Origin: Aulosira sp. FACHB-615
Lineage (GTDB): Bacteria > Cyanobacteriota > Cyanobacteriia > Cyanobacteriales > Nostocaceae
Direction: 5' to 3'
Assembly: GCF_014698045.1 (NCBI RefSeq)
Contig: NZ_JACJSE010000024.1
Span: 34,378 to 98,377 of the forward strand
DNA length: 64,000 nt
The translations under genes and the position numbers were made by a program. Every line of letters starts with the position of its first letter. Position 1 is the stretch's first letter. The notes under the pieces are model-generated. The model was not told the DNA's origin and searched no databases. It worked only from the letters and a program-made list of their open reading frames with translations. Below are positions 1 through 7,100 of this stretch, piece by piece.

Positions 1-144
1 AGAGGTATACGTCAAATATTTGCTGTTGGATCTATAGTTGGGAAAATTAGTTATGGCATTAGCCAAGTCGGTTAAGACATCGATAAGACAGAACCCTATA
101 ACAGTCCCAGACTTCCAGTCTGAGCTATTTATTCTCTAAACTAT

Positions 145-262
145 AGGACTTACGCAAAAACCCTCTCGAATCCTCTTAACTTCGTGTCCTACCCTGCGGG
201 AAGCCGCTACCGCGTCTATGCGCCCTTTGTGGTTCGTTTTTTCATGATTCTGCGTAAGTCCT
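145..262. mobile_element. MITE-like element, family A copy 1
   Basis: A 118-base non-coding segment bounded by a perfect 12-base inverted repeat, AGGACTTACGCA at 145-156 and TGCGTAAGTCCT at 251-262. The same termini recur at 16217-16509 and 23082-23211, so this is a dispersed family. It contains no open frame of useful size, so if it moved it was mobilised in trans. I see no clear target duplication. It sits just downstream of the ndhD terminator. Confidence 0.6.
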
Positions 263-263
263 G

Positions 264-301
264 AACTAAAAAAATTTAAGGGGTGATTTGGTAATCACCC
301 C
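264..301 (-). terminator. Rho-independent terminator of ndhD
   Basis: On the minus strand the perfect stem GGGGTGATT/AATCACCCC (280-288 with 293-301) is followed by a run of seven T (A run on the plus strand around 268-274). It lies about 55 bases after the ndhD stop. Confidence 0.8.
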
Positions 302-355
302 CATATTCCCCTCATATTAGAATTTACTTTCAGCACCCTTGTTGTGAATCTACTT

Positions 356-1981
356 TTACTTTGAAATATTAACTAAACTTTCCACTTGAGCATTAGCTAA
401 AGTTGGCGCAGTAAAAATTTGAGAGTAAAGGCTTGCTGGTTGTTGACGAGCTACAACAGGTAGAACTTGACGAGCGTGAGTTGCAATTTCTACTGTTTTC
501 ACATCATAAGTCTGCGTTACTAGTTTGGGATACAAACCAATACCGATGATGGGAAGTAACAGAGAAGCAGTGATAAACAACTCACGAGGTTTAACATCAG
601 GAACTACAGCATCTAGATGTAACTCTTCACTTTGCTTACCGTAGAACACTTGACGCAGCATAGACAGCAAGTAGATTGGTGTCAAAATCACACCGACTGC
701 GGACAGAAGTACAACTACAATCTTGAAGCTGGAACTGTAAACATCACTGGTAGCAATACCGAGAAACACCATCAATTCGCCGACGAAACCACTCATTCCG
801 GGCAAAGCCAGAGAAGCCATTGCACCAGCAGTATACAAAGCGAAGGTTCTCGGCATTACCTTACCAATGCCACCCATTTTATCCATCATTAAGGTGTGGG
901 TGCGTTCGTAAGTTACACCAGATAAGAAGAATAAACTAGCAGCAATCAAACCGTGGGAAACCATTTGTAACACGGCTCCACTGATACCCACTTCTGTGTA
1001 GGAAGCTAAACCAATCAGCACAAACCCCATGTGGGCAATTGAAGAGTAAGCCAAGCGGCGTTTGAGGTTGGTTTGAGCAAAGGCGCAGCAAGCACCGTAA
1101 ACAATATTGACTACACCTAAGATTGCTAAAACTGGAGCAAAGTAAACATGAGCGTTAGGTAACATTTCGATGTTGAAGCGAATTAAGGCATAACCACCCA
1201 TCTTCAACAACACACCAGCCAAAATCATGGAACCAGGTGCGGATGCTTCACCATGAGCATCGGGTAGCCAGGTGTGTAAGGGGAAGATAGGCAACTTCAC
1301 ACCAAAGGCAATTAATAAAGCAGCGTAAACTAATAATTCAAAAGCTTTAGGATATTGTTTCATTCCCAGAGATGCGATGTCAAAGGTGAAGTTGTCACCA
1401 GAGAAAGCCATCGCAAAACCGGCTACAAGAATAAATATGGAAGCAGCAGCAGTATAGAGAATAAATTTGGTAGCAGCGTAACGGCGTTTAGCACCACCCC
1501 AAATTGAAATCAGCAGGTATACAGGAACTAGCTCGATTTCCCACATCAGGAAGAACAAGAGCAAGTCTTGGGCAAGAAACACACCCAACTGGGCGCTGTA
1601 CATCACCAACATCAACCCATAAAACAATCGCGGCTTGTTGGTTACTTTCCAAGCCGCGAAGATTGCTAGGGTATTGATTAAGCCTGTTAACAAGATGAGG
1701 GGCATCGATAAGCCATCAACTGCTAAAGACCAATTTAAACCGATTTGGGGAACCCAGGAGTATTTTTCGACGAATTGGTAAGTTGAACTTTGGAAGTCGT
1801 AGCTACTCCAAAAGGCATAAATCATTAAGGCAAAGTCCGCGATCGCTACACCTAAACCATACCAACGGACTGTTTTTCCTTCTTTGTCTGGAATTATGGG
1901 GATGGCTAGGGCAGCCACCAAGGGCAAGGCAATTATGGCAGTTAGCCAGGGAAAATCCATAGCATTCATCACTTCTGACAA
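356..1981 (-). CDS. ndhD: NAD(P)H-quinone oxidoreductase chain 4 (NdhD, NDH-1 antiporter-like subunit)
   Basis: Membrane proton-pumping subunit of the cyanobacterial NDH-1 complex in the thylakoid, serving cyclic and respiratory electron flow. The 541 residues are almost entirely hydrophobic helices (about 14). The family's acidic residues are seen in the WEIE motif (147-150), the helix lysine K229 and the HTWLPDAH loop (236-243). Length matches the NdhD1 form. The start is uncertain: Met1, Met5 and Met8 are all possible, and homologues I recall begin close to the NFPWL/DFPWL segment. It stands alone on its strand here, with a terminator behind it and another terminator ahead of it at 2183-2209, so it probably has its own promoter in 1982-2180. 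The paralogue type (NdhD1 versus D2) is inferred from overall resemblance only. Confidence 0.93.
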   Translation of the reverse strand: MSEVMNAMDFPWLTAIIALPLVAALAIPIIPDKEGKTVRWYGLGVAIADFALMIYAFWSSYDFQSSTYQFVEKYSWVPQIGLNWSLAVDGLSMPLILLTGLINTLAIFAAWKVTNKPRLFYGLMLVMYSAQLGVFLAQDLLLFFLMWEIELVPVYLLISIWGGAKRRYAATKFILYTAAASIFILVAGFAMAFSGDNFTFDIASLGMKQYPKAFELLVYAALLIAFGVKLPIFPLHTWLPDAHGEASAPGSMILAGVLLKMGGYALIRFNIEMLPNAHVYFAPVLAILGVVNIVYGACCAFAQTNLKRRLAYSSIAHMGFVLIGLASYTEVGISGAVLQMVSHGLIAASLFFLSGVTYERTHTLMMDKMGGIGKVMPRTFALYTAGAMASLALPGMSGFVGELMVFLGIATSDVYSSSFKIVVVLLSAVGVILTPIYLLSMLRQVFYGKQSEELHLDAVVPDVKPRELFITASLLLPIIGIGLYPKLVTQTYDVKTVEIATHARQVLPVVARQQPASLYSQIFTAPTLANAQVESLVNISK

Positions 1982-2182
1982 TCGTTTTTTGTTTTCGCTT
2001 TTAATTACATTATATTAAGGAATCGTTACTTTTGTAAACGTTATTTATCTCTAGAAACATTAAATTTTGGTTTTTGCTGAGAATATATACTCATCACTTC
2101 TCCTATTCTGCCCATAATCAGGAATAAATACTCATCCAATTAGATGGCAAGTCCATTCTAGATATAAAGTTTTGTAACGTCA

Positions 2183-2209
2183 ACAAAAACGGTGGCTTAT
2201 ACCACCGTT
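2183..2209 (-). terminator. Rho-independent terminator after the thrB-coiled-coil gene pair
   Basis: Stem AACGGTGG (2188-2195) with CCACCGTT (2202-2209), six-base loop, followed on the minus strand by GTTTTTG. It closes the transcript of the gene ending at 2272. Confidence 0.7.
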
Positions 2210-2271
2210 ACATTTATTCATAAATTATATGTCTCAAGGGAAAGTTTACCCTAAAGATGTTGGGTTGTGCG

Positions 2272-2781
2272 CTAAACAATACGGTTGACAATCGTCCAAA
2301 CTTCCCCATCAGAACGAACATAAGGAACGGAGATTGTCTTGAATCCGGTAATGAAAGGTTTGTAGTAAACCTGCCAATATAAAGGACTGAGATAATCAGC
2401 AGTGGCTTTTAACTGACGGATTTCGTCGGCTAATTCTGCTGCTAGTTCGTTAACGCGATCGGCGTGAACCTGTGCCACTTTTTTCGCTTCTTCTAGTTGT
2501 TGCTCGATGGTAAGTTGTTTGGATTCAACTTGCCAACGTGCAAATTGGGCTTGTTTTTTTTGTAGCTGGGTTGTCAAAGCAGCGATCGCATCATCGATAC
2601 CTTTGAGTTCCACTGATAACTGGGGATTTTCTCTGGCTTGACGACGGTACGCCTCAACAATTGCCGAAGGTGAATGATCATCGCCAGATATCCCATTATT
2701 TTGATTAAGTGCAGCCCGTTCTTGCTGAAGAACTTGAATTTCCGATTTGAGTGCTGCTATCTCGACTTGAATCTGCTCCAT
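2272..2781 (-). CDS. Hypothetical coiled-coil protein
   Basis: 169-residue soluble protein of unknown function. The first two thirds are heptad-like and rich in E, Q, K, L and A, with two coiled-coil stretches (about residues 3-35 and 60-125); the C-terminal 45 residues look globular (segment SPLYWQVYYKPFITGF) and may be the conserved part. I start it at the internal ATG 2781 (MEQIQVE). An upstream ATG at 2835 adds 18 residues, but these are only the translation of a heptanucleotide repeat (PHSPLPTPYSPLL). It follows thrB on the same strand by about 70 bases and may be cotranscribed. There is no signal peptide or membrane segment. Confidence 0.7.
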   Translation of the reverse strand: MEQIQVEIAALKSEIQVLQQERAALNQNNGISGDDHSPSAIVEAYRRQARENPQLSVELKGIDDAIAALTTQLQKKQAQFARWQVESKQLTIEQQLEEAKKVAQVHADRVNELAAELADEIRQLKATADYLSPLYWQVYYKPFITGFKTISVPYVRSDGEVWTIVNRIV

Positions 2782-2790
2782 AGTTAAAAG

Positions 2791-2823
2791 TGGGGAGTAG
2801 GGAGTAGGGAGTGGGGAGTGGGG
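2791..2823. repeat. Heptanucleotide short tandem repeat (GGGGAGT-type)
   Basis: Tandem units of GGGGAGT/AGGGAGT occupy the spacer between thrB and the coiled-coil gene. The same repeat unit occurs at 10193-10229, 10375-10392, 13468-13520 (complement) and 30825-30857 (complement). Confidence 0.85.
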
Positions 2824-2851
2824 AAAATTTTTCATCTTCCTCCTGGCTGCT

Positions 2852-3766
2852 TCATAAAATTGTTGCGCCTTGGGTGTCTAAAGCAAGCGATCGCACTTCG
2901 GCATCAATACCTGCGTCTTTCCAAGCAGAAGCCATTGCCAATTCTACAGCTTGAGAATGTGCCGCATCCGCCAAAGCCAACAATGTCGGACCTGCGCCAC
3001 TAATCACCATACCGAATGCACCAGCCGCCACCGCCGCCGCATTTACCGCATCGTAACCAGGAATCAAAGCTTTACGGTAAGGCTGATGCAACTTATCTTG
3101 TAAAGCAGCCCTTAACCATTCTCCTTTGCCAGTTTCCAAACCGCGTAACAATAATCCTAAATGGGCAGTATTGAAAATTGCATCTGCACGACTAAATTCA
3201 GTAGGTAAAACCCGCCGCGCTTCTGAGGTGGAGAGTTCAAAATTGGGAATCGCCACAACTGGGACAATCTTTTCATCCCAAGGTACATCACAAATTTCCC
3301 AACCAGTTTCACTAGTAGCCGCCAGACGACATCCGCCGATTAATGCTGGAACTACATTATCAGGATGTCCTTCCATTGCGATCGCCAACTCCATCACCTG
3401 CACCTGAGACAAAGGCTCACCCGCCAGTTGATTCGCCGCCACCAAACCACCAACAATTGCCGTCGCTGAACTACCCAAACCCCGCGCTAGAGGTACACCT
3501 AAACCAATCTCAATTTTCACAGGCGGTGGAGTCTGATCTATATATTGATATAACTTCAAAAACGCCTGATAAAGTAAATTACTCTCATCAGTTTGCACTC
3601 GTTCGGCTTCTGCACCTGTGACATGAATAGTTAAACCACCTTCATCTAGGCGTGTAAACTTAAACTGGTTACACAGCGTCAAAGCTGCACCGATGCAATC
3701 AAAACCCGGCCCCAAATTCGCAGTTGTAGCGGGGACATTAACCGTAACAGAAGAAATAACAGACAT
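2852..3766 (-). CDS. thrB: Homoserine kinase
   Basis: Cytosolic enzyme phosphorylating L-homoserine with ATP, the step before threonine synthase. It is a GHMP-family kinase of 304 residues, the usual length. The N-terminal substrate motif PATTANLGPGFD is present near residue 13, and the ATP-binding glycine-rich motif GLGSSATA lies at about 96-103. The C-terminal GHMP motif is MVISGAGPTLLAL. The longer open frame begins with a GTG at 3781, but the ATG at 3766 (MSVISSVTVNVP) matches where family members begin. The threonyl-tRNA synthetase gene lies 4 kb away but not in the same operon. This is an ordinary housekeeping gene. Confidence 0.95.
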   Translation of the reverse strand: MSVISSVTVNVPATTANLGPGFDCIGAALTLCNQFKFTRLDEGGLTIHVTGAEAERVQTDESNLLYQAFLKLYQYIDQTPPPVKIEIGLGVPLARGLGSSATAIVGGLVAANQLAGEPLSQVQVMELAIAMEGHPDNVVPALIGGCRLAATSETGWEICDVPWDEKIVPVVAIPNFELSTSEARRVLPTEFSRADAIFNTAHLGLLLRGLETGKGEWLRAALQDKLHQPYRKALIPGYDAVNAAAVAAGAFGMVISGAGPTLLALADAAHSQAVELAMASAWKDAGIDAEVRSLALDTQGATIL

Positions 3767-3926
3767 CTGCAAATAACTCACCTAACCAATCAACCAGCAT
3801 CCCATGTAACTGGTTGATTTGTTCATTAAAGACACTAGTGATATGTGTGCTGACTCAGATATATTCTTGACACTAAGCTTATTTGGCCTAAACTTAAGCG
3901 GAAAACTGGTAAATTTTTATGTTTTT

Positions 3927-4229
3927 CTATTTGACTAATCTTAAGTCTATTTCCTTGTTGTATTCTCGGTAAGCAATGACTTTGCAATGTACTCTTTGTC
4001 CAACTGGTGGCCATAGGAAAGTTTCTTTCGGTAAACCAAGCGAATCATGATCGGCTCGCGTAACAATATCTATAATTCCGCTAAGTTTATAACTGTTTTG
4101 GTCTTGATCACCTAAACTTACAAAAATACCATAGGGTTTAACACTTATGACTTCACCATAAAATTTATGTCCAATAGGAAAGCTATCCTTAAGCTTTTCC
4201 CACTGAATTTCAATATCATTATCATTCAT
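3927..4229 (-). CDS. S1 RNA-binding domain protein
   Basis: A 100-residue protein consisting essentially of one S1 (OB-fold) domain: GHKFYGEVISVKPYGIFVSL is the classic first half, and GQRVHCKVIAY with EIDLRLVK the last strands. S1 domains bind single-stranded RNA. An earlier ATG at 4265 lies inside a HIP1 octamer and would add 12 residues of low-complexity sequence; the ATG at 4229 (MNDNDIEIQW) fits better. It is a monocistronic gene of the small 'general stress-like' S1 type; the precise role is unknown. A cis-acting RNA target cannot be deduced from sequence. Confidence 0.8.
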   Translation of the reverse strand: MNDNDIEIQWEKLKDSFPIGHKFYGEVISVKPYGIFVSLGDQDQNSYKLSGIIDIVTRADHDSLGLPKETFLWPPVGQRVHCKVIAYREYNKEIDLRLVK

Positions 4230-4346
4230 ATAATTGCTAGAAGTTCTCGCAGGGTGCGATCGCATTAAAAATGCAACTACAGTTTAATGGTTAAGATTAC
4301 TAGATGTATAAAATTATTCTTAGACCTTCTTTGTCTATTTCCTCTT

Positions 4347-5102
4347 TCAAGCTTCTTCTTGCGTGTGTAAACTTTGTACTTTCAAAACAAGTTTTTCCTC
4401 AATTACTTCAACCGCGCTTAGTTTACTCAGAACCAAGCCCATACTTTCTTGCCATTCAAGTGTTTTATCTAATCTAAAAATACAATCAAGCAGTTTAGAT
4501 TGAACAAGAGGTTTTGGAATAGGTATGTGCTGTTCCTGATCAACAGGTTTATAATTTTTCTGAATTACTAATTTCGATTCTAACAACGCACCATCATCTG
4601 TGATAAAGATAATTTTGGATTTAGAGCTTTCGTAGCAATCTGAATTAAAGGGCATAAAATTTGCTGCGTTCTCATAAATTTCATTCCCTTTAATTTCATA
4701 ATATTCAGGCATGGATAGAGCGTTACTTCCAGATTTATTAGGTGTAACGCCCTTCGTACGTAAGCAGTTGATGTCATTTTCTGCCAATTTTAATTCGGCA
4801 TCTTGACCATCCTCTACAGCTTTGACAAAAGATTCCACACGTTTTCTAACTACACGATATTCTTCATAGTTAGTTACATAAACTGGAAAATCAGCCAACG
4901 TTTGTGGAATATTTTGACCTTCCACAATATTTTGAAATGTTTTTCTAAACTTCTGAAGATTGTAAAATAACCAAACGATACCTAGAACAAAAACAATAAC
5001 TAATACATAATCTAATAAAGGATATTTATGAGATAAAAAGACCAAAATTACAGCTATGTAAAGAGGGCTGAAGCTTACTAAAATCTGTATAGCTCTACGC
5101 AT
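4347..5102 (-). CDS. Hypothetical membrane protein with cytosolic domain
   Basis: 251 residues of unknown function. Two closely spaced membrane helices are visible at about residues 5-23 and 29-47, forming an N-terminal hairpin, followed by a soluble region of about 200 residues, presumably cytosolic. The C-terminal part has alternating hydrophobic pattern (LDCIFRLDKTLEWQESMGLVLSKLSAVEVIEEKLVLKV in outline: several amphipathic helices) but no motif I recognise. It lies just downstream of a truncated mazF, whose remnant ORF ends 6 bases before this start, so it belongs to the accessory island. Confidence 0.65.
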   Translation of the reverse strand: MRRAIQILVSFSPLYIAVILVFLSHKYPLLDYVLVIVFVLGIVWLFYNLQKFRKTFQNIVEGQNIPQTLADFPVYVTNYEEYRVVRKRVESFVKAVEDGQDAELKLAENDINCLRTKGVTPNKSGSNALSMPEYYEIKGNEIYENAANFMPFNSDCYESSKSKIIFITDDGALLESKLVIQKNYKPVDQEQHIPIPKPLVQSKLLDCIFRLDKTLEWQESMGLVLSKLSAVEVIEEKLVLKVQSLHTQEEA

Positions 5103-5108
5103 TTTTTG

Positions 5109-5216
5109 CTAATTATTCTTATTACAAAAATAATGATGACTCACTTTCTCAAATTTATTATTCCCAGTTAAAGTGCAAACTAATAGGTTCGCCCACCAAA
5201 TTTCGCCCCTATACAT
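5109..5216 (-). pseudogene. Truncated MazF/PemK-type toxin remnant
   Basis: Immediately after the MazE-like gene, and overlapping its stop by one base (TAATG), an ATG opens a 35-residue frame beginning MYRGEIWWANL. RGEIWWANL is the diagnostic N-terminus of MazF/PemK endoribonuclease toxins, which are normally about 110 residues. After this point the homology stops and the frame ends at TAG (5109-5111), so about 90% of the toxin is deleted. The retained start overlap is the usual translational coupling of mazE-mazF pairs. The breakpoint lies at the start of the membrane-protein gene at 5102. Confidence 0.75.
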
Positions 5217-5452
5217 TACCAATCCTCTTGAGACAGCGACATAAATTGCATCTTTGCCAACACTGGATCTAGTTCAGCAGATTCTTGAGAATAAACTTGG
5301 TTTAGCTGGTTCAGAATTTGATTCCGGTTGTGCTTTTGCAGATACGCTTGCAATGCTTTTGTATAAAGTTCACTGTGCGATATTCCTAAGTGTTTAGCCA
5401 GAGCTTCTGCTTCTTCAAAAACTGAATCTGGTAGCGAAATAGCAGTTTTCAT
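5216..5452 (-). CDS. MazE-like ribbon-helix-helix antitoxin (orphan)
   Basis: 78-residue DNA-binding antitoxin. MKTAISLPDSVFEEAEALAK is the N-terminal strand and first helix of a ribbon-helix-helix domain, and the acidic tail (ESAELDPVLAKM...SQEDW) is the kind that wraps around MazF. I use the ATG at 5452 because MKTAISLPD is where the family begins; an upstream ATG at 5536 adds 28 residues with no family resemblance. Its toxin partner directly downstream is broken (5109-5216), so this copy is an orphan that may still repress its own promoter or neutralise a related toxin elsewhere in the genome. The second assignment is inference. Confidence 0.85.
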   Translation of the reverse strand: MKTAISLPDSVFEEAEALAKHLGISHSELYTKALQAYLQKHNRNQILNQLNQVYSQESAELDPVLAKMQFMSLSQEDW

Positions 5453-5548
5453 AGGGGTTTTGACTGTAATCGCCGATATTTCTAGTTTTACCTTAGTTAT
5501 ACCAAGCTTGCAATATGCCTCAAGCCACTGAAACATCCCTCTGTTTAA

Positions 5549-6016
5549 CTATTTTTGAAAAACTGCTTGTAAATGAGTTCTCAAATTTTCTAGATTTTCC
5601 CAGCGAGACATGAGTTTTTCGCCAGTTAGTAATTTTGCTTTCGTATCGAACAAACCCCAATTCGCTTGCATTACTTCTTTATCAACGGGAATATTACTAG
5701 GGTTATTGAAATCAGCTACCCAATGAACCTTCACCCATCTAAAAATACCCCACTGATCTGATTCGTTCCATTGGAGTTTATCTTCGCTTCCTTCATTAAC
5801 CAGTTCAACTATATGCGTCAAGTATCGCTCTTGATCGAATGGGTTCTGGGACAGGATGATTAATGCGCCTTTCGGTAAGTGTAAGGCATGGTTTTCTACT
5901 CCTACACCCTGTTTAAAGTTTAAGTGGTAGTATCCGCTAACTTTGTAGTACTCATAAGCCCATTTTTTCCCATCATCACTTATATTCTTAATGTATTCCA
6001 GACGAGAAAAATCCAT
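5549..6016 (-). CDS. Hypothetical protein, possible EVE/PUA-like fold
   Basis: 155-residue soluble protein without a recognised name. I choose the ATG at 6016 (MDFSRLEYIK) because a GGTAGG Shine-Dalgarno-like stretch sits about 8 bases ahead; the longer frame starts with TTG. The middle has the layout LPKGALIILSQ - YLTHIVELV - WGIFRWVKVHWVAD, a succession of beta strands with a conserved tryptophan pattern that is loosely like the EVE/PUA-type RNA or modified-base binding domains. That resemblance is a guess from pattern, not an established assignment. It is flanked by antitoxin and xisHI genes, so a role in mobile-element or defence biology is conceivable. Confidence 0.5.
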   Translation of the reverse strand: MDFSRLEYIKNISDDGKKWAYEYYKVSGYYHLNFKQGVGVENHALHLPKGALIILSQNPFDQERYLTHIVELVNEGSEDKLQWNESDQWGIFRWVKVHWVADFNNPSNIPVDKEVMQANWGLFDTKAKLLTGEKLMSRWENLENLRTHLQAVFQK

Positions 6017-6100
6017 TATTTTGCCTACCAAAGATTTGCAATCACCACTGTAACTTTATTTACTATCAACGTCAATTTTTATACTCTAAAATACTAATTA

Positions 6101-6134
6101 ATCTTTCTCGGTGTTGCGTATTAATTTACCTAAG
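6101..6134 (-). pseudogene. Fossil fragment of thrS
   Basis: Thirty of 34 bases match thrS at 7254-7287, in the same orientation. Read on the minus strand it encodes LGKLIRNTEKD followed by a stop; the intact thrS has LGKLIRNAEKD near its C-terminus. It lies just downstream of xisI, 1.15 kb from the real thrS copy, and suggests an old partial duplication of the thrS tail associated with acquisition of the xisHI segment. Confidence 0.6.
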
Positions 6135-6151
6135 AGTCGCAAGTAAGCATT

Positions 6152-6487
6152 TTAAGCAATGGCAAATCCTGTATATTGCCTAACATCAGGCTCATGAAAT
6201 CCTAAAACAATATCTTCTTTAGGGATACCAGCTTGCACAAGTTCGTTTGCAATACCATCTTCGGTATTATCGCACTGAATCCAAACTTTACCGTTAATAA
6301 TTTCAATATGAATTAAACAACTGTGGAGGTGTTGTTTATCGTTCCAACCTTCAGAAATAATCAAATACTCGTCATTTTCTGAATCAAATGCTGCTCGATT
6401 ACGAATATCAGCATTGGCGTAAGAAATGTTCAGATATGATTTGAGTATGTTACGGATTATATTTTGGTAAGTTTCTAGTCTATCCAT
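6152..6487 (-). CDS. xisI: XisI family protein (fdxN element excision controlling factor type)
   Basis: 111-residue member of the XisI family. In Anabaena the XisF recombinase needs XisH and XisI to excise the fdxN element from heterocyst DNA; most cyanobacteria carry several xisH-xisI pairs of unknown function away from that element. Recognised by MDRLETYQNIIRNIL at the start, YLIISEGWND in the middle and the characteristic C-terminus IPKEDIVLGFHEPDVRQYTGFAIA in outline. Its start overlaps the 3' end of xisH by 13 bases, so the two are translated together. No recombinase gene of XisF type is in the window, so fdxN excision is not indicated by context. Confidence 0.88.
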   Translation of the reverse strand: MDRLETYQNIIRNILKSYLNISYANADIRNRAAFDSENDEYLIISEGWNDKQHLHSCLIHIEIINGKVWIQCDNTEDGIANELVQAGIPKEDIVLGFHEPDVRQYTGFAIA

Positions 6488-6891
6488 GTGGTAATTGCCT
6501 CCACTTGTGAGTCGAATACAATCAGTTTTACGGTATTGTCTTCCAATAAAATTTTGCCAATTTCTTCTGCAAAAATTTTGTTAAATACTGTGTCACGAAT
6601 AGCTAAATAAAGAATTCTCTCTGATTCAAGACGTTGCAAAATTTTTTCATACAAAATGTATTGACCGAGAGCATTTTTGAGGTCTTCTACTTCCGACATA
6701 CCAACAAAACTTTTTATCTCTACAGCTATCTTTTTTCCCTGTTTTTCTGCTGCCAAAAGTTTTTCTGCTGCTAAGTCAATAAAAATATCTTTCTTGCCAA
6801 TTTTCAGGCTAAGTGGGTCATGAGTAATCTGCCACCCATCTTTAATAAGGGCGTTTTTTACACAATCATGATAAATGTCTTTGGCTGGCAT
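6475..6891 (-). CDS. xisH: XisH family protein, PD-(D/E)XK nuclease-like
   Basis: 138-residue XisH-family protein, partner of XisI. The typical start MPAKDIYHDCVKNALIKDGW is followed by a restriction-endonuclease-like core: an aspartate in DIFIDLAAE and the EIK triad in KIAVEIKSFVG, about residues 35-65, matching the PD-(D/E)XK arrangement known for this family. It could thus cut or bind DNA. The 5' end overlaps a truncated antitoxin frame by 26 bases and the 3' end overlaps xisI. Whether the pair acts in excision, addiction or defence is not known; here it sits in an island of damaged toxin-antitoxin genes. Confidence 0.88.
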   Translation of the reverse strand: MPAKDIYHDCVKNALIKDGWQITHDPLSLKIGKKDIFIDLAAEKLLAAEKQGKKIAVEIKSFVGMSEVEDLKNALGQYILYEKILQRLESERILYLAIRDTVFNKIFAEEIGKILLEDNTVKLIVFDSQVEAITTWID

Positions 6892-7045
6892 TACGTAATT
6901 GATTTTTACCTTCCAATTGAGTGGCTACTTCTAATCCTCGCATAACTTTCTCTATGACATACAAATGGTATTGAATATCTTCAATTGAGCAATCATCTGG
7001 TATTTGCTGCAAAAGAGATTGAACTTTATCTTTTGTGGTACTCAT
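6866..7045 (-). pseudogene. Truncated antitoxin of the small cyanobacterial ParE-partner family
   Basis: A 59-residue frame starting MSTTKDKVQSLLQQIPDDC, with SIEDIQYHLYVIEKVMRGLEVA following. This is the N-terminal two thirds of the same small antitoxin family as the intact gene at 23500-23685 (LELVKRLPPHVSLRDI...VREGLAE). The usual C-terminus (a VSxEEVxxxIxxW-type tail) is missing: after ATQLEGK the reading runs into the xisH start region and ends at a TGA inside xisH. No toxin follows. It may still be translated and coupled to xisH. Confidence 0.55.
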
Positions 7046-7100
7046 AGACTGAATATTTAATATTAGTTTTTCGGCTGGGTAATACCCAGCCTAGTTTGTA

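Noticed and set aside
6152..6891. Part of an fdxN excision element
   Set aside because: XisH and XisI homologues are present but no XisF recombinase, no fdxN gene and no recognisable element border; solitary xisHI pairs are common.
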